Shown here: in pieces, positions 60,166 to 64,000 of the stretch
Numbering within the stretch: the first letter of the stretch is position 1
Layout: each line of letters starts with the position of its first letter
NCBI GenBank assembly: GCA_050260055.1
Contig: JBLNBO010000027.1
Span: 1-64,000, forward strand
DNA from: JBLMYQ01 sp050260055
Lineage (GTDB): Bacteria > Bacillota > Clostridia > Acetivibrionales > UBA4821
Direction: 5' to 3'
DNA: 64,000 nt
The notes under the pieces: generated by a model
Seen by the model: only the letters and a program-made list of their open reading frames with translations
Databases searched by the model: none
What the model was told of the DNA's origin: nothing
Position numbers and translations under genes: made by a program

Positions 60166-61326
60166 ATGAATAAGAATAATCAAAAAAGAAGCTTTTTAAA
60201 TAGAATAAAGATATTTTCATTAAATAAGAAATTTAGACTTTCTATATTAATATTTTTGCCTATAGCAATTACAGCGGCAATATGTTTTCTTTATATAACC
60301 ATTAACAATAAATTCGTGGATCAAAAATATGATGCTTATACATATTCTCATAAAGCATCCATTAATTATGATGTAACAGTGCTTCCAAATAACCTCTATA
60401 CTCAAAAAAGTCTTACAGAAGGCGGAATATATATAACTGATCTGGTTAACTCGATAAATCCGCGAATGAAATATGAATTCAATGGAAATCAATCGGCTGA
60501 AATTAAGGGGAAATATAGTATTACTGCTTTATTTCAAGGCTTTGTCAAAACTGATAAAGGGGAGAAGCTCTTATGGGATAAAAAGGCAGTAATTCAACCA
60601 GAAAAGAATTTTAATATAAAAGACAAAAATGTATTACTCAAAAGCGGGTGTAATGTAAGTTTAAATACTTACAATCAATTGGTAAAAATGGCTGCAGAAG
60701 CATATAAATTTAACTGTACTTCTAAGCTGACAATTATTTGGAGAATAATTGTTGATGCAAAAACAACAAAGGGGGACATAAATGATACGCTTGAATCAAC
60801 AATGGAGATACCTATAAACGAGAAGTATTTTGAAATTGGCGGGAATCTAAATAAAGATAAAAAGGGACAGATAACATCATCTAGAAAAGTCCTAGCGCCA
60901 TATCACAATGAAAAGATTATGATAACCTGCATAGGTATAGTTTTAGGTCTAATTATGCTTTTGTTTATAATATTTCTTACAACAGTATCACCTGAATTTG
61001 ATCCGATAGAGAAAAAGACTAGGAAGATATTCAATAATTATGCTGATAGATTGGTTGCAGTATGTAGTGATGTATTAACAGATTATAAGAAAATTATAGA
61101 TGTAGCATCTATTGAAGACCTGGTAAGAATTGCAGATGATTTGGCAAAATCGATTTTATATAAAATAGGCGATAAAGATGAAGAAGTCACCTATTATTTT
61201 GTACTGGACCAGGATACCGTTTATATGCTGGATATCAGGAAAGGCTTTTCAAATATAATAAATGCATATTCAAATAAGGCTAATTTAACGAAAGATTCTG
61301 AACTGCCTGTAAACGAATCATTATAA
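60166..61326 (+). CDS. DUF5305 membrane protein
   Basis: 386 aa, two membrane helices (residues 27-46 and about 258-279) that enclose a 200-residue extracytoplasmic domain. Its start YSHKASINYDVTVLPNNLYTQKSLTEGGIYITDLVNSINPRMKYEF is the DUF5305 signature; this domain occurs in archaea and in some Firmicutes next to SipW-type peptidases. The C-terminal cytoplasmic part (STVSPEFDPIEKKTRKIFNNYADRLVAV) is conserved with the family. GGAG precedes the ATG. It closes the TasA-type locus. Confidence 0.82.
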   Translation: MNKNNQKRSFLNRIKIFSLNKKFRLSILIFLPIAITAAICFLYITINNKFVDQKYDAYTYSHKASINYDVTVLPNNLYTQKSLTEGGIYITDLVNSINPRMKYEFNGNQSAEIKGKYSITALFQGFVKTDKGEKLLWDKKAVIQPEKNFNIKDKNVLLKSGCNVSLNTYNQLVKMAAEAYKFNCTSKLTIIWRIIVDAKTTKGDINDTLESTMEIPINEKYFEIGGNLNKDKKGQITSSRKVLAPYHNEKIMITCIGIVLGLIMLLFIIFLTTVSPEFDPIEKKTRKIFNNYADRLVAVCSDVLTDYKKIIDVASIEDLVRIADDLAKSILYKIGDKDEEVTYYFVLDQDTVYMLDIRKGFSNIINAYSNKANLTKDSELPVNESL

Positions 61327-61417
61327 AAAGGTATATATAAGAATAAATAGTGCTGATGTAAAAGTAGTATTATGCAAACCTAGTATTTATGCAAAAACTT
61401 AATAATAAATTCAATTT

Positions 61418-61448
61418 AAAAAAACTGTAGATTTAATGCAGTTTTTTT
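61418..61448 (+). terminator. Terminator of the TasA/SipW-type locus
   Basis: AAAAAAACTG pairs with CAGTTTTTTT (61418-61448), with an AT-rich loop. The remaining 170 bp up to the next gene hold a small hairpin TGCGG/CCGCA near 61535-61550 but no riboswitch that I recognise. Confidence 0.65.
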
Positions 61449-61623
61449 AAATAGGAAAGGAAATAGAAAAAATTCTTTGTTTTTAGTTCTCAAACTAACA
61501 TTACTAAAGGAAAAGGCCTGTCAGCTGTACATTTGCGGGATTTCCGCATTTGTATTAATTTACATATTGCAATATTATATAGTTAACAAAAGATAAAAAT
61601 TTTAAATTGATGGTGAATCTATA

Positions 61624-63336
61624 ATGCTTGTAACTCTTTTAATAACTCTATTTATTACTATTCCAAATCAAAATGTTGATATTAATTATGAGAATGAAAA
61701 TAATTATGTAACTGCCTTGTATATTAAGGCAGACTTAGTCAACTGCAAAAATACTCCTCCAGTTATAGAAAATAATAATGTTCTGATACCAGTAGATATT
61801 GTCAAAAAATATTTTGACCCTAATTTATTATGGGATCAAAAAACATACAGGGTTATAACAACCAGCAAAGATAAAGTATTAAAAATAAAATTAAATAGTA
61901 AAACTGCCTTGTTAAACAACAAGCCCATTAAGAGTTCTGTTCCTTTAAAGAAGATAAAAGGAACAATGTATTTGCCATTGGGTTTATTAAAAGAGGTTTA
62001 CGGACTTAATGTGAATTTTAATGAAAAAAATGACAGCATACTAATTGATAATAATCAGCAGAATTACAAACAAGGCAAAGCGGCTCAGATAATTTCTTTT
62101 TTAAGAGAAAAGAGAGACAACTCAAGCCAAATACTCAAGATACTAGTGCTAAATGATAAAGTGGAAATAATCAATAAATATAAAGATATGTATAAAGTAA
62201 TGACAGAAGATGGATTCGTTGGCTTTATTCAAGCTCAATCTATTCAAGAAGAAACTGCTGATTTTATGCAACTAAAAGACAATCCAAATTCTTTGGTAAT
62301 AGACGACAATAAAAAGATAAGCATGGCGTGGGATCAAATGCTAAATATCGGAAGCATCGATCAAACTGATGGGCTGCAAATATTGGCTCCTACTTGGTTT
62401 TATGTAAGCGATAAAGATGGTACCGTCAAAAGTAAAGCTGATGATGAAAGTATAAGAATGTATGTTAAGAAGGCACATGAAGCTGACAAAAAAGTCTGGG
62501 CAATGCTTACCAACAGTTTTAGCCCGGTTATCAGTTCAAGTATATTAAATGACAGCCTTCTACGGGATAAAGTAATTAGTCAGGTTACCGCCTATGCAGA
62601 AACATATGATTTAGATGGTATCAATATTGATTTTGAAAACATGAGCCAAGAAGAGACAGATATGTTCACCCAGTTTGTAAGGGAATTAGCGCCTATATTA
62701 AGGGAGCAGGGAAAGGTTGTATCAATTGATATTGCTGCTCCGACTTCTGGATGGAGATGCTATGATGCAAAAGCCCTTTCAGATGCGGCTGATTATATTA
62801 ATCTGATGACATATGACCAGCATTGGAGCAATTGTCCATACAGCGGTTCGGTGGCGCAATATACATGGGTAGAAGATAAATTGAAAAAAACATTGGCAGA
62901 AGTGCCTTCTGAAAAACTTTTGTTAGGCATACCATTTTATACAAGAGGATGGAAAGAGGAACTGGACAGCAATGGCTTAACAAAAGTTACACAGTATAAA
63001 GTATTTTCAATGAGTGGTGCAAGAAGCGAGGTTAAAGTTAATAATGCAGATATAGAATGGGATGACGAAAGCGGACAGTTATATGCGCAATACACAAAAA
63101 ATAATGCAATCTATAAGATTTGGCTGGAAAATGATGCTTCTGTAAATCTAAAATCATCACTAGTACATAAATATAATCTTGCAGGTGTTGCTATCTGGGA
63201 AAAATCATTTGCAGATGAGAATGTTTGGAAAGTACTTAAGAGAAATCTTTACCAAAATAAAAGCTATGCAGATTGGATTAAATATAACAAAAAAATGTAT
63301 AAGAGGATGAAGAGCACTTTATATTGTAAGAGTTAA
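61624..63336 (+). CDS. Glycoside hydrolase family 18 protein with copper-amine-oxidase-type N-domain
   Basis: 570 aa. A short hydrophobic N-terminus (MLVTLLITLFITI) acts as signal or anchor. Residues 45-145 match the stalk-like copper amine oxidase N-domain (NNVLIPVDIVKKYFDPNLLWD, LKKIKGTMYLPLGLLKEVYG). An SH3-like part follows (about 170-215). The GH18 domain (about 225-555) has the active-site motif DGINIDFE at 331-338 with the acid Glu338 and DxDxE aspartates, and LMTYDQHW and GIPFYTRGW. Such enzymes often act on spore or cell-wall glycans. Monocistronic with a terminator. Confidence 0.9.
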   Translation: MLVTLLITLFITIPNQNVDINYENENNYVTALYIKADLVNCKNTPPVIENNNVLIPVDIVKKYFDPNLLWDQKTYRVITTSKDKVLKIKLNSKTALLNNKPIKSSVPLKKIKGTMYLPLGLLKEVYGLNVNFNEKNDSILIDNNQQNYKQGKAAQIISFLREKRDNSSQILKILVLNDKVEIINKYKDMYKVMTEDGFVGFIQAQSIQEETADFMQLKDNPNSLVIDDNKKISMAWDQMLNIGSIDQTDGLQILAPTWFYVSDKDGTVKSKADDESIRMYVKKAHEADKKVWAMLTNSFSPVISSSILNDSLLRDKVISQVTAYAETYDLDGINIDFENMSQEETDMFTQFVRELAPILREQGKVVSIDIAAPTSGWRCYDAKALSDAADYINLMTYDQHWSNCPYSGSVAQYTWVEDKLKKTLAEVPSEKLLLGIPFYTRGWKEELDSNGLTKVTQYKVFSMSGARSEVKVNNADIEWDDESGQLYAQYTKNNAIYKIWLENDASVNLKSSLVHKYNLAGVAIWEKSFADENVWKVLKRNLYQNKSYADWIKYNKKMYKRMKSTLYCKS

Positions 63337-63410
63337 GAGAAATATATCTTGATAGAATAAAATTGGGTAATCGGAGAATAAATTGAATATGTTTTGCATA
63401 ATAAAAATTA

Positions 63411-63449
63411 AAAAGATACCTATTTGTTAGAAGGTATCTTTTTGTTTTG
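63411..63449 (+). terminator. Intrinsic terminator of the GH18 gene
   Basis: AAAGATACCT at 63412-63421 pairs with AGGTATCTTT at 63432-63441, then T-rich. Confidence 0.85.
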
Positions 63450-63576
63450 TTATAACACAAAATTTTCAGCTAATTTATTTCCCTTTTCTATATTTATATT
63501 ACCACAAAACGGGCAAAATTTCAAGGCTTGTAATGTGCATACCAAGTGGATATCCTATAGCTTGGAGGTGGTATCA

Positions 63577-64000
63577 ATGGATAAAAAATTTGATATTACT
63601 ATTGTGAGCATGCAGAAATTGCAAACTGCCGCAGAACTTCGAGAGTGCAATGAGATTACTGCAAAATATGGTTTGTCTCTCTCTGAGCAGCAGATACAGA
63701 GTCTTGTCGAGAAACGGTTTGAAGCCTTAAAGGATACTGGTCGTATTGAGTTTGGACAGGGAATACTGAAAAAACTTATTACAGAATTTTGCGATTCTCC
63801 ATATATCATGCAGGAAAATTACGAGGATACCATATTAGAGCTGCAGGATTCTTTTTATTATTTTAAAAATGAATCTAACGATCTATTATCAGATGATGAA
63901 ATAATCAGTTTTATGAAGCTTCATTTCGATGGTGTATGCCAAGGCTCGCTGGATTATTTAAGAGATATGACACTTGAAGACCTCTGTAGAAGAACGAGAT
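63577..64000 (+). CDS. DUF6323 family protein, C-terminus outside window
   Basis: At least 141 aa; open to the window edge. GGAGGTGG at 63564-63571 sets the ATG at 63577. The sequence is soluble and helical, with SLVEKRFEALKDTGRIEFGQGILKKLITEFCDSPYIMQENYEDTILELQDSFYYF and FDGVCQGSLDYLRDMTLEDL, the conserved DUF6323 blocks. In Clostridia this gene often has a partner DUF6179 gene, which would lie downstream. Function unknown. Confidence 0.82.
   Translation, partial: MDKKFDITIVSMQKLQTAAELRECNEITAKYGLSLSEQQIQSLVEKRFEALKDTGRIEFGQGILKKLITEFCDSPYIMQENYEDTILELQDSFYYFKNESNDLLSDDEIISFMKLHFDGVCQGSLDYLRDMTLEDLCRRTR

Noticed and set aside
61449..61623. Riboswitch before the GH18 gene
   Set aside because: A small TGCGG/CCGCA hairpin is present, but the c-di-GMP, cobalamin, SAM and other consensus cores I know do not fit.
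1..64000. CRISPR arrays, rRNA, tRNA, insertion sequences or prophage
   Set aside because: No regularly spaced repeats, cloverleaf-type sequence, transposase, integrase or phage structural gene was seen.

Overview
The window looks like chromosomal DNA of an endospore-forming, low-GC Gram-positive of the class Clostridia. It is strongly AT-rich, ribosome binding sites are strong AGGAGG-type, GTG and TTG starts are frequent, and there are a clear spo0A, a PyrR-controlled pyrimidine operon and TasA/SipW-type genes. No rRNA, tRNA, CRISPR array, phage or transposase gene was seen. The species cannot be named from the sequence alone.

Layout. (1) 1-6222: a canonical Tad/Flp pilus operon: two Flp pilins, TadE-like pseudopilin, CpaB, TadZ with a receiver domain, CpaF ATPase, TadB, TadC. 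(2) 6230-16382: a YlbF-family gene, then a second, strongly diverged Tad-like machine (CpaB-like, TadZ-like with a broken P-loop, CpaF-like, TadB-like, TadC-like, a large pilin-like protein, two membrane-anchored pseudopilin-like proteins), the only prepilin peptidase in the window, and a DUF192 protein. (3) 16506-19188: spo0A, a SipW-type signal peptidase and an exported protein that may be its client. (4) 19307-31801: lspA, an RluD-family gene, an inverted zinc protease gene, then the pyrR-pyrB-pyrC-pyrF-carA-carB-pyrK-pyrD cluster. A PyrR attenuator precedes pyrR, and a second terminator with a 31-codon leader ORF lies between pyrR and pyrB.

(5) 31775-47702: mostly single genes and small operons: a soluble histidine kinase, a PaaX-like regulator, uridine kinase, an MFS transporter, a UgtP-type glycolipid synthase, a CBM25-like protein, a membrane J-domain protein, a patatin, an EF-hand-like protein, an SDR reductase, an NAGPA-domain protein, a minimal J-domain protein, a lipoprotein and an M16 peptidase. 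Two copies of a 95-97 bp inverted-repeat element occur, one between pyrK and pyrD and one before the patatin gene. (6) 47496-53349: a DUF5685 / Cys-rich miniprotein / acyltransferase operon, an ECF sigma and anti-sigma operon, a flavin reductase and a PlsC acyltransferase. (7) 53395-61326: a surface-fibre type locus: two tandem TasA-like genes with matching upstream regions that carry 10-bp-phased repeats, a LiaS/NarL-type two-component system, a third TasA-like protein, an acidic Ser/Asn-rich exported protein, a polytopic membrane protein with a C-terminal SipW-type peptidase, and a DUF5305 protein. (8) 61624-64000: a GH18 hydrolase and a partial DUF6323 gene.

How it works together. The first two blocks would build two different Tad-type surface structures that may share one prepilin peptidase. 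The TasA/SipW block looks like a self-contained secretion and regulation unit with its own processing enzyme, substrates and sensor. These two (the diverged Tad machine and the TasA-SipW-DUF5305 locus) are the best candidates for an undescribed system. All functions are read from sequence motifs and gene order; nothing was checked against databases.
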